DNA of 60,848 bases from Methanocatella intestini (GTDB taxonomy: Archaea; Methanobacteriota; Methanobacteria; Methanobacteriales; Methanobacteriaceae). Of the stretch, positions 23,498 to 32,959 are shown piece after piece. The translations under genes and the position numbers were made by a program. The notes beneath the pieces were generated by a model. The model was not told the DNA's origin. It did no database searches and saw nothing but the letters and a program-made list of their open reading frames with translations. Positions within the stretch are counted from its first letter, which is position 1, and every line of letters begins with the position of its first letter. The DNA lies in the NCBI RefSeq assembly GCF_002252585.1, contig NZ_NQLD01000005.1, one strand, 5' to 3'.

Positions 23498-25102
23498 CTA
23501 TATATCTTTGTAAAATTCTTCATATTTAAAGGCATGTTCTTTGCAATTTCCAGCACACCTTAAACAGCCAAGTCCTGAACATAAATCTGTTCTTAACTTA
23601 AATTCATCTTTCTCAAAAGACAGAGCATTTTCAGGACAGGAATCAACACATTCCATGCAGTAAATACATCTGTCAAATTTTGCAGATAATGTATTTTCAA
23701 TATCAACTGTGTTTAAATCATTTTCCCCTAAATCTGCAATATCTCTCTGGTATAATTTAGTTATTTCAGGTTCTGTTTCAATATTTGGGATTTCCTGAAT
23801 GCCGTATTTTTGCAGCCACTGATTATACATCCAGAAAGGCATTCCTTGTTCATAAATAGCCAGTTCCAGGGAATATATTTTTTCAAATATTTCAGAAGTA
23901 GCAAGCATTATATGATTGCTTTCAATTTTATCAGCTAATTTCTGCAGTTCACCTAATAATTCGGGGTTTAATACAATATCTTTAGCCATAGCTAATGATG
24001 TATTTCCAATTTGATAAACCTGTTGGGGGCCTGGTGGAATTTGTCCTATGTTTAATGATTTTTTAGCATCAACATAAAATCCTGAAGCTCCGGCCATATA
24101 TACACTTTCAATTTCATCTAAAAGGATATCTGCACTTTCAGCCAGTGTTATCTGTCCGGCTCTAAAAGCACCTAATGCCTTTCCAATATTTGAAATATCT
24201 TTTTCTTTGAGATAAACACCATCCTGCAGGTAAATTGTATTTTTAATTTTGCCGTCTTTTATGATTTTATCATCACTACCTAAACTAAATGCAGCTATTA
24301 CTCCGGTTCCTGTAATTCCCTTTGCTTGTATGTCTGATTTTTTAATGACCTTTCCATTAACGGGATCAATTAAATCTCCGTCTTCAACTATTAAATTGTC
24401 ATTAAGAATTTTCATTCTCCAGAACATTTCCTCTTCATTAATATCGCAGATTACTCCTGGAGAAGCCAGCCGGCCTTTTTCAATATTCTGCCCTTCAATA
24501 GCAGGTCCTGCTGCAGCTGATGCAGTATAAATTTCTCCGTCAGCAATCAGTGCCATTTCAGCATTTGTTCCAAAGTCTATAATAAGTGAATATTCATCTT
24601 TTTCTAAAGCTTCGGATTTATAAAGCATAGCTAAGGCATCTGCTCCAATTTCATGTTTAATAGCTGGTGGAATGTAAATTTGGGCATTGGGATTAATATC
24701 TAAACCGATTGCTTGAGGATTTAATATTTTTCCCCGTCTGGATGGGGGAATTATATTTTTTTCTTTTAGAGCATTTTCTCCCCAAAAAGCCAAATCCCTT
24801 ATTTCAATATTGTTAAATAATGATAGCTGTATTGGATTTCCGCAAACTGCCAGTCTTTCCACTTTATTTAAATCAATATCTAAATTAGCTATAACTCTGT
24901 TTATTGTAGTTATAAGAATGTTATGGGCAGTTTCACGACCTATATTTAATGCAAAGTGAAGATGATCTACTACATTGGCTCCAGGCAATGGATGTCTTAA
25001 AGTTATAGCTGTAGATATTGTTTTACCTGTGGTTAAATTGTAGCTTTGAGCCCTGATACCGCTAGTTCCAATATCTATAGCTATTGCATACTGTTCTGCC
25101 AT
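23498..25102 (-). CDS. Corrinoid protein reductive activase (RamA/MapA-like)
   Basis: Reactivates the corrinoid of MtaC when it is oxidised to Co(II), using ATP and low-potential electrons. The 534-residue protein has an ASKHA ATPase domain (AIDIGTSGIRAQSYN at the start; LIIDFGTNAEMALI near residue 177) and a C-terminal ferredoxin domain with two Cys sets, CIYCMECVDSCP near residue 481 and CSGLGCLRCAGNC near 507, for two [4Fe-4S] clusters. In Methanosarcina such genes are RamA (methylamine) or MapA (methanol). Position between mtaC and mtaA argues for the methanol system. No clear ribosome-binding site. Confidence 0.85.
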   Translation of the reverse strand: MAEQYAIAIDIGTSGIRAQSYNLTTGKTISTAITLRHPLPGANVVDHLHFALNIGRETAHNILITTINRVIANLDIDLNKVERLAVCGNPIQLSLFNNIEIRDLAFWGENALKEKNIIPPSRRGKILNPQAIGLDINPNAQIYIPPAIKHEIGADALAMLYKSEALEKDEYSLIIDFGTNAEMALIADGEIYTASAAAGPAIEGQNIEKGRLASPGVICDINEEEMFWRMKILNDNLIVEDGDLIDPVNGKVIKKSDIQAKGITGTGVIAAFSLGSDDKIIKDGKIKNTIYLQDGVYLKEKDISNIGKALGAFRAGQITLAESADILLDEIESVYMAGASGFYVDAKKSLNIGQIPPGPQQVYQIGNTSLAMAKDIVLNPELLGELQKLADKIESNHIMLATSEIFEKIYSLELAIYEQGMPFWMYNQWLQKYGIQEIPNIETEPEITKLYQRDIADLGENDLNTVDIENTLSAKFDRCIYCMECVDSCPENALSFEKDEFKLRTDLCSGLGCLRCAGNCKEHAFKYEEFYKDI

Positions 25103-25108
25103 GTTTAT

Positions 25109-25936
25109 CTAGTTTGAATATTCCGGTACAAATTCTCCTACAATGTCGCTGTATTCTTTTCTTAAATCTTCCCATGTTTTATGGTTCTTTAAGATTGCAT
25201 CAGCTAATTTTGGTGTGTGGTAAGCTTCTACTCCGTATACTGTCATAGGCATACTTTCAACATAGTCTTTTCTTACAGCTCCCCCACCACATCCTATTGC
25301 AGGTACTTCAAGACCTTCTTTTTCAAGGGCATCTACAACTTTTGGAAATGCAGTCATTGTAGTTGTCATAAGTGCAGTACCAGTCATAAATAATGGATGG
25401 TACTTTTTAACAGCTTCAACAACTTTCTCGGTAGGAACATCTCTTCCTAAATCGATAGCTTCATATCCTCCGGCTCTTAAAAACATCAAGATTAAGTTTT
25501 TACCGATATCATGAGGATCTCCTTCAGCAACAAAACAAACAACAGTTCCTTTTGTTTCACTTTTGTGTCCAAGAACTTTTTCACATTCTTTTACACTTTC
25601 CATCATTGCATCTCCGGCAAGCATTAAATCAGGTAAGAAATAAACTCCTTTTGTATAAAGTAAGCTCACTGCATCGATACCTTTCATAAGTCCTTTGTTT
25701 ATGATGTCCAGTGGTGAAATCTCATTTTTAAGAGATTCCTTAACATCGCTTAGTACTTTTGCTTTATCTTCATAGAGTACTCCTAGAGCTATTGATTTGA
25801 ATGGTTCTTCTGTTGGCAATCCTTCTTTTACTTCAGGATAATCCTCAGGTTTTATAGCTGCACCTTCTACAACTATGTTGTATCTAATAGCTATCTTATT
25901 TTGATTTATTTTATCCTCTAAATCTTTATAAGTCAT
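25109..25936 (-). CDS. mtaC: Methanol corrinoid protein MtaC
   Basis: Carries the methyl group as methyl-corrinoid between MtaB and MtaA. The 275-residue protein has a helical N-terminal cap and a B12-binding domain; the cobalt-ligating His lies in EGDPHDIGKNLI at residue 142 (DxHxxG motif), followed by the GxGG-like GCGGGAVR near residue 230. The ATG at 25936 (MTYKDLEDKINQ) follows GAAGGGATTGAA; the frame upstream to 25981 overlaps the end of mtaB. mtaB ends 20 bases upstream. Confidence 0.93.
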   Translation of the reverse strand: MTYKDLEDKINQNKIAIRYNIVVEGAAIKPEDYPEVKEGLPTEEPFKSIALGVLYEDKAKVLSDVKESLKNEISPLDIINKGLMKGIDAVSLLYTKGVYFLPDLMLAGDAMMESVKECEKVLGHKSETKGTVVCFVAEGDPHDIGKNLILMFLRAGGYEAIDLGRDVPTEKVVEAVKKYHPLFMTGTALMTTTMTAFPKVVDALEKEGLEVPAIGCGGGAVRKDYVESMPMTVYGVEAYHTPKLADAILKNHKTWEDLRKEYSDIVGEFVPEYSN

Positions 25937-25955
25937 TTCAATCCCTTCTTTTTTA

Positions 25956-27341
25956 TTATAATTCATAATTCTTAGGATCAAAGTCCTCTACTTTACGTCC
26001 GTATCGTTTGGATGATTGTTTGATGAATTTGCCGGAATCTTCAGGTAATTTCTCATAGATTTTCATAGCTCCATTGAGGCTGTCCTGTTCAAATCGGGTT
26101 AACTGCATTTTTTTGTCTTCAACAGCTTCTTTTATGATAGCACCAGCTTCAAGAGCTCCAGCTATACTTCTTTGATATGGATCATCACCATGTTCTGCAA
26201 TAACACTACCAATTCTATGTGCGTTGTCATATGCAAGAATTAATGCTTGCGGGTCTCTGTATTTGTCTGCTAATGTGTACAGGTCTCTTAATATTTTATT
26301 GTTTCCGGTTTCAATAGCTGTATTCATTAATGCAGCTTCATATCCTGTTGCCTGTAACCAGACTTCAGGTGTTGTTCCACCCATTTCTTCTCTATGATAA
26401 ACTGATTCATTACTCCAGCAGTCAGTTATTCCAGCTATTAAATTTCCCATTAAGTCAGAGTGTGCACAAACAGCATTTTTACCTTCTGTTGCAATAGGAA
26501 CTCCACTTATTGATTTTACAATAGGGTTTTCATAACCGCAGTCTTTAAGAGGTCCTTTTGCACCACATTCCACAGCAACTAAACTGTTGCATGCTCCAAT
26601 AGCTCTGGCTATAGCTGCCAATGTATGAGAACAGTCTTTATCCAATAAGCCTCCTGCTAAAAACATTGCAGTATTTGACTGGGAACAGTTAGTATCTCCT
26701 CCCGGAACTACCTTGTGTTTGCTGCAGATTTTTACAATTTCCGTCCACATGAATTCCATATCTATACTGCCTAAAACTCCAATTCCAAATAATATTGCTC
26801 TCGGGTCTCCTCGAGAGATTCCGTAATCTGAAACAGATTTTCCTCCGGTTGTTTCAATACAGATTATTGATGCTCCATTTTCACAGCATTGCTCGATACT
26901 TTCCATTACCTGCTGATATTGTGAAGAAGTTCTGTAATTTTCTCCTTTTGCTTCATCTCTAATATCTGCAGGTGTAGCTTTAAGTGCAGTTTTAATTCCA
27001 TATTCGTCCTGGAATTTTTCAAGAACTTCAACCTGTGCCTGAGTACATTCTCCTGCCCAATCAGGATTTGCAGTTTGCTGTGCAATATGTTCCTGTTCTA
27101 AAATAAATGAGGGCAATCCGATATTCACAGCCCTTTGACAGGCACTTATTGCAATATTTCTACATTCTGATACCATGGTGTCTTTTGAATTTTCAGTTCC
27201 TTCTTTTGGAGCAACTTTGATTATCGGATTAACGTAGCCTGCTCCGATTTCCAATCCGTTTTTTGTTTTAACTGGGTGTTTTGAAAATCCGAAAGTCATT
27301 TCATCAGGATTTTCGTACTCCATTTTTGTATACCTTTTCAT
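25956..27341 (-). CDS. mtaB: Methanol:corrinoid methyltransferase MtaB
   Basis: Splits the C-O bond of methanol and methylates the corrinoid of MtaC. The 461-residue length is the family standard. The protein keeps conserved stretches such as VSDYGISRGDPRAILFGIG near residue 170 and the Cys-containing ECGAKGPLKDCGYENP near residue 255, which carries the zinc-ligand region of the family. GAGGTGATACT precedes the ATG at 27341. As first gene of the cluster it has its own promoter at 27371-27390. In Methanobrevibacter methanol is reduced with H2. Confidence 0.95.
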   Translation of the reverse strand: MKRYTKMEYENPDEMTFGFSKHPVKTKNGLEIGAGYVNPIIKVAPKEGTENSKDTMVSECRNIAISACQRAVNIGLPSFILEQEHIAQQTANPDWAGECTQAQVEVLEKFQDEYGIKTALKATPADIRDEAKGENYRTSSQYQQVMESIEQCCENGASIICIETTGGKSVSDYGISRGDPRAILFGIGVLGSIDMEFMWTEIVKICSKHKVVPGGDTNCSQSNTAMFLAGGLLDKDCSHTLAAIARAIGACNSLVAVECGAKGPLKDCGYENPIVKSISGVPIATEGKNAVCAHSDLMGNLIAGITDCWSNESVYHREEMGGTTPEVWLQATGYEAALMNTAIETGNNKILRDLYTLADKYRDPQALILAYDNAHRIGSVIAEHGDDPYQRSIAGALEAGAIIKEAVEDKKMQLTRFEQDSLNGAMKIYEKLPEDSGKFIKQSSKRYGRKVEDFDPKNYEL

Positions 27342-27370
27342 AGTATCACCTCAGATGGTTAATAATAATC

Positions 27371-27395
27371 ATTAAAAGTATATAAATTAATTGGC
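27371..27395 (-). promoter_or_regulatory. Promoter of the mta cluster
   Basis: On the minus strand TTAATTTATATACTTTTAAT holds a TATA box (TTTATATAC, 27378-27386). With normal spacing, transcription starts near 27357 and leaves a short leader carrying the GAGGTGAT site at 27346-27352. No further operator is visible. The rest of the 293-base spacer (27342-27634) is AT-rich and empty. Confidence 0.5.
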
Positions 27396-27634
27396 TTGAT
27401 TTTTTAATTTAATTTAAGTTATGGATTTTGTTTTTGAATTAAAATAATATACTTATTTTAAAATGATGGTGTTTTAGTTATAGTATGTTTTTATTAAAAA
27501 TAGTTAAAATTGGTAGTTTATTCTTCTTTTATTTGAAAAATAAAGCTTTTGCCAAATAGGTGATTTTATTTGACTGTTATAAAATAAAATTTTATTTATA
27601 TTTTTTTAATTAAAATTTAATTAAAAGGTAAAAT

Positions 27635-27844
27635 TTATTCTTTACCTTCTAATTGATTTAATCTGGCTTCAATAGCCTCGTATAAGAAAACTTTAGCTTT
27701 TTCAAGTTCTTCATAAGTTCCTATGAGTTTAGGTCCAAATTCACTATGTTCTAATTTTACATCGAACTTTTCAATAGCATGAGCAAGCATCTGTTCTCCT
27801 ACACCATTGGGCAAGCCCATTTCAAATTCCTGTTTTTCATCCAT
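27635..27844 (-). CDS. Small conserved-looking protein downstream of tyrS
   Basis: A 69-residue acidic protein (MDEKQEFEMGLPNGVGEQML) with two predicted helices and a central beta-like FGPKLIGTYEEL. ATGGAGGAATAAACA precedes the ATG at 27844, overlapping the end of tyrS, so both are translated from one mRNA. No Cys or membrane segment. I do not recognise a named family; the strong coupling to tyrS argues for a real gene. Confidence 0.75.
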   Translation of the reverse strand: MDEKQEFEMGLPNGVGEQMLAHAIEKFDVKLEHSEFGPKLIGTYEELEKAKVFLYEAIEARLNQLEGKE

Positions 27845-27847
27845 TGT

Positions 27848-28807
27848 TTATTCCTCCATATATTCTCTTACCGGAGCAAAATGTTCAATTAAGAAATCTT
27901 TAATTCCATTTTTTAAATCCATTGGATGTAAGTCTCCATTTGAGAAATCATTAATTAACTGTTCATGAGTAAGTTCAATGTCTCCTCCGAATTTTTCAGG
28001 TCTTTTGATAAGTAAAGTTTCCTGGTTTGGATATACAAATGTTTCAGCTATTTCAATCATTGGATTTCCTTCAACTTCTCCTTGAGGACAATAGCTTTTT
28101 TTGATTTTCTTGGTAATTTCTTCAACTGAATCATCAACAGCAATGAAATTTCCTTTACTTGAAGACATTTTAGCATCTCCGTCAAGACCATGTAACAATG
28201 GTGTGTGAATACAAACGGGAACTTTTTCATCAATTTTCTCCAAGTTTTCACGTGCGAGCATTTGAATTTTCCTTTGTTCCATTCCACCAAGAGCGATGTC
28301 TACATCTAGAGCAACCATATCTACAGTTTGCATAATCGGATAAATTACACTAGCTACTTTAGGGTTATCGTCATGGCGACTTACCTGATCCATACTTCTT
28401 CTGGCTCTTTTTAAAGTAGTCATGGTAGCTAATTTATAAACTTTAGATGCATAATCTTCGGTTAATTGGAAACTTGAACCTAGTATGAATTCAGTAGTTT
28501 CATCTAAACCTAATGCTTTAAAACATTTCATATTATACTGTGCAGTTTCAGCAATTTCTTCAACACTTCCTTTTCCATTTAAAAAAGCATGGTAGTCTGC
28601 AAGAAGTATTTTGATTTTAAAACCTAACTTCTGAAGGGTTTTAAGTTTTTGCACTGTTACTGCATGACCTAAATGAATTTTACCTGAAGGTTCATATCCG
28701 GTATAAGCTATAGGCTGTTCTTTTTTAAGAACTTCTTTTAATTCTTCAGTATCTATAACTTCTAAGGTTCCTTTCTCAATTAATTGAATCTTTTCTTCAA
28801 TGCTCAT
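27848..28807 (-). CDS. tyrS: Tyrosyl-tRNA synthetase
   Basis: Charges tRNA-Tyr. The 319-residue archaeal-type enzyme has the HIGH-type motif HLGHA in GYEPSGKIHLGHAVTVQKL near residue 35-50 and the KMSKS-type motif KMSSSKGN near residue 205, plus GGMEQRKIQMLARE typical of class I TyrRS. The ATG at 28807 (MSIEEKIQ) is chosen because GTGATTAAG lies directly before it. Operon: nmd3 upstream by five bases, the 69-residue gene downstream. Confidence 0.95.
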   Translation of the reverse strand: MSIEEKIQLIEKGTLEVIDTEELKEVLKKEQPIAYTGYEPSGKIHLGHAVTVQKLKTLQKLGFKIKILLADYHAFLNGKGSVEEIAETAQYNMKCFKALGLDETTEFILGSSFQLTEDYASKVYKLATMTTLKRARRSMDQVSRHDDNPKVASVIYPIMQTVDMVALDVDIALGGMEQRKIQMLARENLEKIDEKVPVCIHTPLLHGLDGDAKMSSSKGNFIAVDDSVEEITKKIKKSYCPQGEVEGNPMIEIAETFVYPNQETLLIKRPEKFGGDIELTHEQLINDFSNGDLHPMDLKNGIKDFLIEHFAPVREYMEE

Positions 28808-28812
28808 CTTAA

Positions 28813-29856
28813 TCACTTAATTAAATAAATGTAATTGTTAATTTTAATAATTTTGACTTCATCACCAATATTGGAATCTTTAAATTCATCTATCATATCC
28901 AAATCAACAGCAGAGTAATCTGCAGGGTCTAGAATTTGAATGTTGCTTGGAGATTTGGAGATGATTGTTGTTGTTTCAATTTCATCAGACTTTTTAAGAA
29001 GTATTATGTCTTCACTTTCTTTTAAAGGTATTGTGTGTCTTTTATGGTTGCTTATATCTATTCCAACAACTCTGTTTTTATCAATGTCTTTCACCTGCAG
29101 TATTTTATTGTCATATTTGATAAAATCATCTATTTCAAATTCGGGAATTCTGATTGAAATCCAAATTCTATAAAGACCTTTTCCAGTAGATTTGTCTTCA
29201 CTGATAAGTCTTGGAGACTCTTTAGTAATTCCCCCAAATTCTTCTTTTAAGCTTTCAGCTACTTTTCTACCGGTTTTCAATGATCCGATATAATAATCAT
29301 ATCCTTCTTTTAATTTGGCTATTTGAGGACAGTAAGCTAATTTGTCGCTTTTGCTTTGCTTATCTAAAGTTCTTTTAACAACTTCATCAGCTTTATCATA
29401 TTCTTCAGGTTTTATATCTCTGTTGTCTGCTCTAAACTGAACAACTGATTCATAATAACCTGCCTGAAGTTTACTGCATGTTGGACAAACTGTTTTCATT
29501 ATTCTTACAGAAGTATCATGGGTTTCATCAAGCTGAACTCCGTAAACTTCTCCAATAACTTCCACATAACAATTAGCTATTGTTCCTTTTATTTGGTCAA
29601 TTTCAAGATTGATAATTTCATTTTCAACAAGGTCGTTGATTTTAATGTTTCGCTCTAATGCACGGTAAATTATTTCATCTTCCGGTAAAAATGAATCTGT
29701 CCATTTTCCTTCTTCGATTCTACTGTTGCAATGGCTGCAGATTTCTACTTTAATATTTTCTGGAATTTCAATCATTTGAAAATCTTTTAAAAAGCAGTCA
29801 ATGCAGATGTCTCCAACCATTTTTTTATCAGTGCTTCCGCATTCTACACAAAACAT
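28813..29856 (-). CDS. nmd3: Archaeal Nmd3 family protein
   Basis: The eukaryotic homolog is the export adapter of the 60S ribosomal subunit; archaeal forms likely act in large-subunit assembly. The 347-residue protein has the Cys pairs MFCVECGS... ICIDCF at the N-terminus, EICSHCNS near residue 40 and TVCPTCSK near residue 125, which are the Zn-binding pairs of Nmd3, then the RNA-binding-like C-terminal half. The ATG at 29856 is taken because family members begin MFC; another ATG lies three codons upstream. The gene sits between aIF2-beta and tyrS, a translation neighbourhood. Confidence 0.85.
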   Translation of the reverse strand: MFCVECGSTDKKMVGDICIDCFLKDFQMIEIPENIKVEICSHCNSRIEEGKWTDSFLPEDEIIYRALERNIKINDLVENEIINLEIDQIKGTIANCYVEVIGEVYGVQLDETHDTSVRIMKTVCPTCSKLQAGYYESVVQFRADNRDIKPEEYDKADEVVKRTLDKQSKSDKLAYCPQIAKLKEGYDYYIGSLKTGRKVAESLKEEFGGITKESPRLISEDKSTGKGLYRIWISIRIPEFEIDDFIKYDNKILQVKDIDKNRVVGIDISNHKRHTIPLKESEDIILLKKSDEIETTTIISKSPSNIQILDPADYSAVDLDMIDEFKDSNIGDEVKIIKINNYIYLIK

Positions 29857-29887
29857 AAAAATCATTAAAAATAAGTTAAAATAGAAT

Positions 29888-30295
29888 TTATAATGGTTTT
29901 AATGGAGCTTTAGCACCACATGCAGCACATTTTAATATGAATATCCTATCTTCCCTGATAATTTTAGTATCTGGTCTGTTACATTCGTGGCAAATAACAT
30001 ATTTTTCCACATAATCTTCTAATCTTTCATTGATTAGGTAATGTGTAAATTTACCTTGTAAAATTGCTCTTGAACCTTCTAAATTACCTGCAGTACCTAA
30101 TTCTCTTAATAAAAATTTTAATACATGTTGTGGGTCTCTGTTTAAGTCTTCAGCAACATCTTTAAAGTTTTTTATAAAAGTTCTGTTACCTTGTATATCT
30201 GAATAAGCTTTAGGAATTTTAAATCTTTTGTGTTCAAATACTTCAGGAGGTAATTGGTCTATTGCTCTATTTAATAAATTTTCGTATTCTTCCAT
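29888..30295 (-). CDS. Translation initiation factor aIF2, beta subunit
   Basis: Part of the trimeric aIF2 that brings initiator Met-tRNA to the ribosome. The 135-residue length fits. The N-terminal helix leads into the alpha/beta domain (GNRTFIKNFKDVAEDLNRDP) and the C-terminal zinc ribbon is CHECNRPDT... CAACGAKAPL. GGAGTGATAAT precedes the ATG at 30295, a near-perfect ribosome-binding site. A TATA-like ATATATTATATTTATAC lies about 30 bases further upstream. Confidence 0.95.
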   Translation of the reverse strand: MEEYENLLNRAIDQLPPEVFEHKRFKIPKAYSDIQGNRTFIKNFKDVAEDLNRDPQHVLKFLLRELGTAGNLEGSRAILQGKFTHYLINERLEDYVEKYVICHECNRPDTKIIREDRIFILKCAACGAKAPLKPL

Positions 30296-30399
30296 ATTAT
30301 CACTCCGTAAAATTAGTATAAATATAATATATTAATTTTGATTTTAATCATTTATTAAGTTATCCTATTTGATTAAAAATATAAAATAAAAAAAGAAGG

Positions 30400-32400
30400 T
30401 TATGCTCTTTTGAGATAACCGTTTGTTGGTTCGTAGATTACTCCTTTGTGTTTTAGGTTTCTAACCATTTCATCTACTTTTTCTTCACTTATATCGTATT
30501 TATCACTCATGTTAGATATTAAAACATTCATTGGTGCTTGTCCGGCATATTCTTCTTCAAGTAATTCAATTTCAGAAATAATTCTTTGTAATTTATCTCT
30601 GTCTGATTTGGGTGTTCTTCCTTCTACCTTGTCAATATCTATTTCTCCAGTTTCCGGATCAACACCAACTTCTTTAAGACAAGCTAATTGTAATCTCACA
30701 GCTTTTTCTGCATCTTCTTTATCTACTGTGTCTTTTAATCTTATTTTGGCACTAGCTTCGGCTAAACGGATTATAGCTTCTAATTGTCTTGCAGTAATTG
30801 GAACTGGAGATTCTTCATCACCAGAACTGTTCCTTGTACTTACATAAAACTCTTTTAAAACCATGTTTGCTTCATCGGTAAGTTTCGGATTTATATTTTT
30901 ACGGGCATATGCAATATACTTTCTAAGTAATTCTGGTTCAATTTCATAATTTACAGTATTTTGCTGGTGTATTTGAAGAATGTGCTGTGCGAGTTCTGAA
31001 TCTCCTTTCACACTTGGTTTATCTTCAACAACAAATATTAAATCGAAACGAGATAAGATTGGAGAAGGTAAATCAATTTGCTCTGCAAGTATTTTAAATC
31101 TGTCAAATCTTCCAAATTTAGGGTTAGCTGCTGCAAGAACTGAACATCTTGAATTTAAGGTAGCCATAATTCCTGCTTTAGCAATACTTACAGTTTGTTG
31201 TTCCAGTGCTTCGTGAAGTGCTGAACGGTCTTCGGACCTCATTTTATCCAGTTCGTCAACACATACATTACCCTGGTCACCAAGTACTAATGCACCTGCT
31301 TCAAGAGACCATCCACCTAATTCGTCTCTAACTGCTGCTGCGGTTAATCCTGCTCCAGTTGTACCTTTACCACTTGTATATATACTTCTTGGAGCTAATT
31401 TTGAAACATATTTAAGCATTTGAGATTTACCAATACCCGGATCCCCAACGATTAAAATATGAATATCTCCTCTTAATCTGGTTTCATCTTCAAGCTCTTT
31501 TGCAGCACCACCAAATAATTGAAGAGCAATAGCTTCTTTTACATCCCTATAACCTCTGATTGATGGAGCAGTAGATTTGATGATTTTTTCATAAATATTA
31601 GGGTCTTTGGAAAGTTCGATGATTTTTTCTTCATCTTCTTCTGTAAGCTGCAATTCTTCAAACTCTTGTTCTAAAGGTTCAATATGATTCACATAAATGT
31701 AGTTTTTAAATTTACCGCTGCGCTCTTCTCTAAATGTTTTTAAAGTTCCGGTAATTCTTACTTTGTCTCCGGGATTTAACTGGTCTACTAAATCATCTTC
31801 TAAAACCATCAGCATTTGTTTAGGTTCAGTTCCTCCGGATAAATTCTCTAATGGTTCTTGCATTCTTGCTGTTTGGGTATCAACATATTTTGATTCCTCT
31901 TGCAGCAATCTAAATGATCTTCCACCACATTCGCTACATAAAGAAGGTTCTATAATCCTGCTGTCGGAACGTTGTTCTACTTCATGTAATCTCATACAGC
32001 CTCTACATTCAAAGACTCCAGTTTCAATTCTAGGTCTTATTTCATCTGTTTTTCTTACAATCCCATCTGCAGCGACAAATGTCCCAATGTACTTACTTAA
32101 TAGTGTTTTTAAGGGAATTATATTAGAAAGATTTTCAAAACGAATATTGATATCAGCATCTTTCACTAATGGGTCAATATTTTTTATTGCACTTTTAGAT
32201 GCTTCAATAACTTCTTCAGGTTTTTCAATTAATAAATCTGCCAAATCAGGGTCAAACATTTCTAAATCATTGTAATCTACAGTAAGTGACCTTTCATCAG
32301 GGTATTTTTCAAGGATTTCAAATACATCATCTTTGTATGTTGTAGAGAAAAATTCCTCGAATTTTGCAACAGATGTTCGTGATTTTGTACTAGCATTCAT
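30400..32400 (-). CDS. mcm: Replicative DNA helicase MCM
   Basis: The hexameric replicative helicase. The 666 residues include the N-terminal DNA-binding part with zinc-binding CRGC near residue 133 and CSEC near 155, then the AAA+ core with Walker A GDPGIGKSQML near residue 325, Walker B VCVDELDKM near 385, the arginine finger LSRFDLIF near 445, and a C-terminal winged helix. No ribosome-binding site precedes ATG 32400; leaderless translation is likely. Single-copy MCM is normal for this order. Confidence 0.95.
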   Translation of the reverse strand: MNASTKSRTSVAKFEEFFSTTYKDDVFEILEKYPDERSLTVDYNDLEMFDPDLADLLIEKPEEVIEASKSAIKNIDPLVKDADINIRFENLSNIIPLKTLLSKYIGTFVAADGIVRKTDEIRPRIETGVFECRGCMRLHEVEQRSDSRIIEPSLCSECGGRSFRLLQEESKYVDTQTARMQEPLENLSGGTEPKQMLMVLEDDLVDQLNPGDKVRITGTLKTFREERSGKFKNYIYVNHIEPLEQEFEELQLTEEDEEKIIELSKDPNIYEKIIKSTAPSIRGYRDVKEAIALQLFGGAAKELEDETRLRGDIHILIVGDPGIGKSQMLKYVSKLAPRSIYTSGKGTTGAGLTAAAVRDELGGWSLEAGALVLGDQGNVCVDELDKMRSEDRSALHEALEQQTVSIAKAGIMATLNSRCSVLAAANPKFGRFDRFKILAEQIDLPSPILSRFDLIFVVEDKPSVKGDSELAQHILQIHQQNTVNYEIEPELLRKYIAYARKNINPKLTDEANMVLKEFYVSTRNSSGDEESPVPITARQLEAIIRLAEASAKIRLKDTVDKEDAEKAVRLQLACLKEVGVDPETGEIDIDKVEGRTPKSDRDKLQRIISEIELLEEEYAGQAPMNVLISNMSDKYDISEEKVDEMVRNLKHKGVIYEPTNGYLKRA

Positions 32401-32536
32401 TAAAATATTATTAATTTTTCATACTTTAAAAAATATTGTATTGAGCATTTGATAAGTAAAATATTATATAGTAATAACAAGTAAAAATATTATTAAATTA
32501 TTAGATAATTTTTTTATTTAATAAAATGAGGATAAT
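32401..32536. other. Divergent promoter region mcm / 32537 gene
   Basis: This 136-base spacer separates two divergent genes. AAATATTATATAGTAATAAC (about 32459-32478) is a TATA-type element. Both genes probably take their promoters from here. No RNA gene is visible. Confidence 0.4.
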
Positions 32537-32959
32537 ATGAGAAAATCTAGATTAAATTTATTTAAATCCACATCCATGCTTATTTCTGTTGTTGGAATCA
32601 TAATGATTATTTCAACAATTGTTGTTGTGGCATATGTTGGATTTAGTATGGTTTCATCAGGAATTACTAATGAAATTTCTTCTGGTAATCAATATGATGA
32701 ACTTGCTGAATTGAAATCTTCATATAGTGATTTGGAATCACAATTTGATAGTGTAAAATCTTTGTATTATAATAATGGTGATACATCTCAAGTTCAAAAA
32801 TATAATGATGCAAGATTGGAATTAACAAAAGCGGATTCTGCTATTCAAAATGTTCAAAGTGCATTGGATTCTGGTAAATCATCAAATGAAGTTGATAGTA
32901 GAATAGATTTTGCTAAAGAAAAATTACAGAATGCTACAGTCGCATACAATAATCTTTAA
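32537..32959 (+). CDS. Membrane-anchored coiled-coil protein, 140 residues
   Basis: One N-terminal transmembrane helix (residues about 14-38, SVVGIIMIISTIVVVAYVGF) is followed by a Ser/Asp/Gln-rich outer region with heptad-like pattern (SSYSDLESQFDSVKSLY; then ELTKADSAIQNVQ), so a short coiled coil outside the cell is likely. GAGGATAAT precedes the ATG at 32537. No known family. The base composition is that of the core genome. Its stop shares TTAA with the convergent rlmE gene. Confidence 0.7.
   Translation: MRKSRLNLFKSTSMLISVVGIIMIISTIVVVAYVGFSMVSSGITNEISSGNQYDELAELKSSYSDLESQFDSVKSLYYNNGDTSQVQKYNDARLELTKADSAIQNVQSALDSGKSSNEVDSRIDFAKEKLQNATVAYNNL

Noticed and set aside
30446..32275. Several plus-strand frames of 78 to 170 codons opposite mcm
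   Set aside because: They are antisense shadows of mcm with Ser/Leu-rich composition and no ribosome-binding sites.
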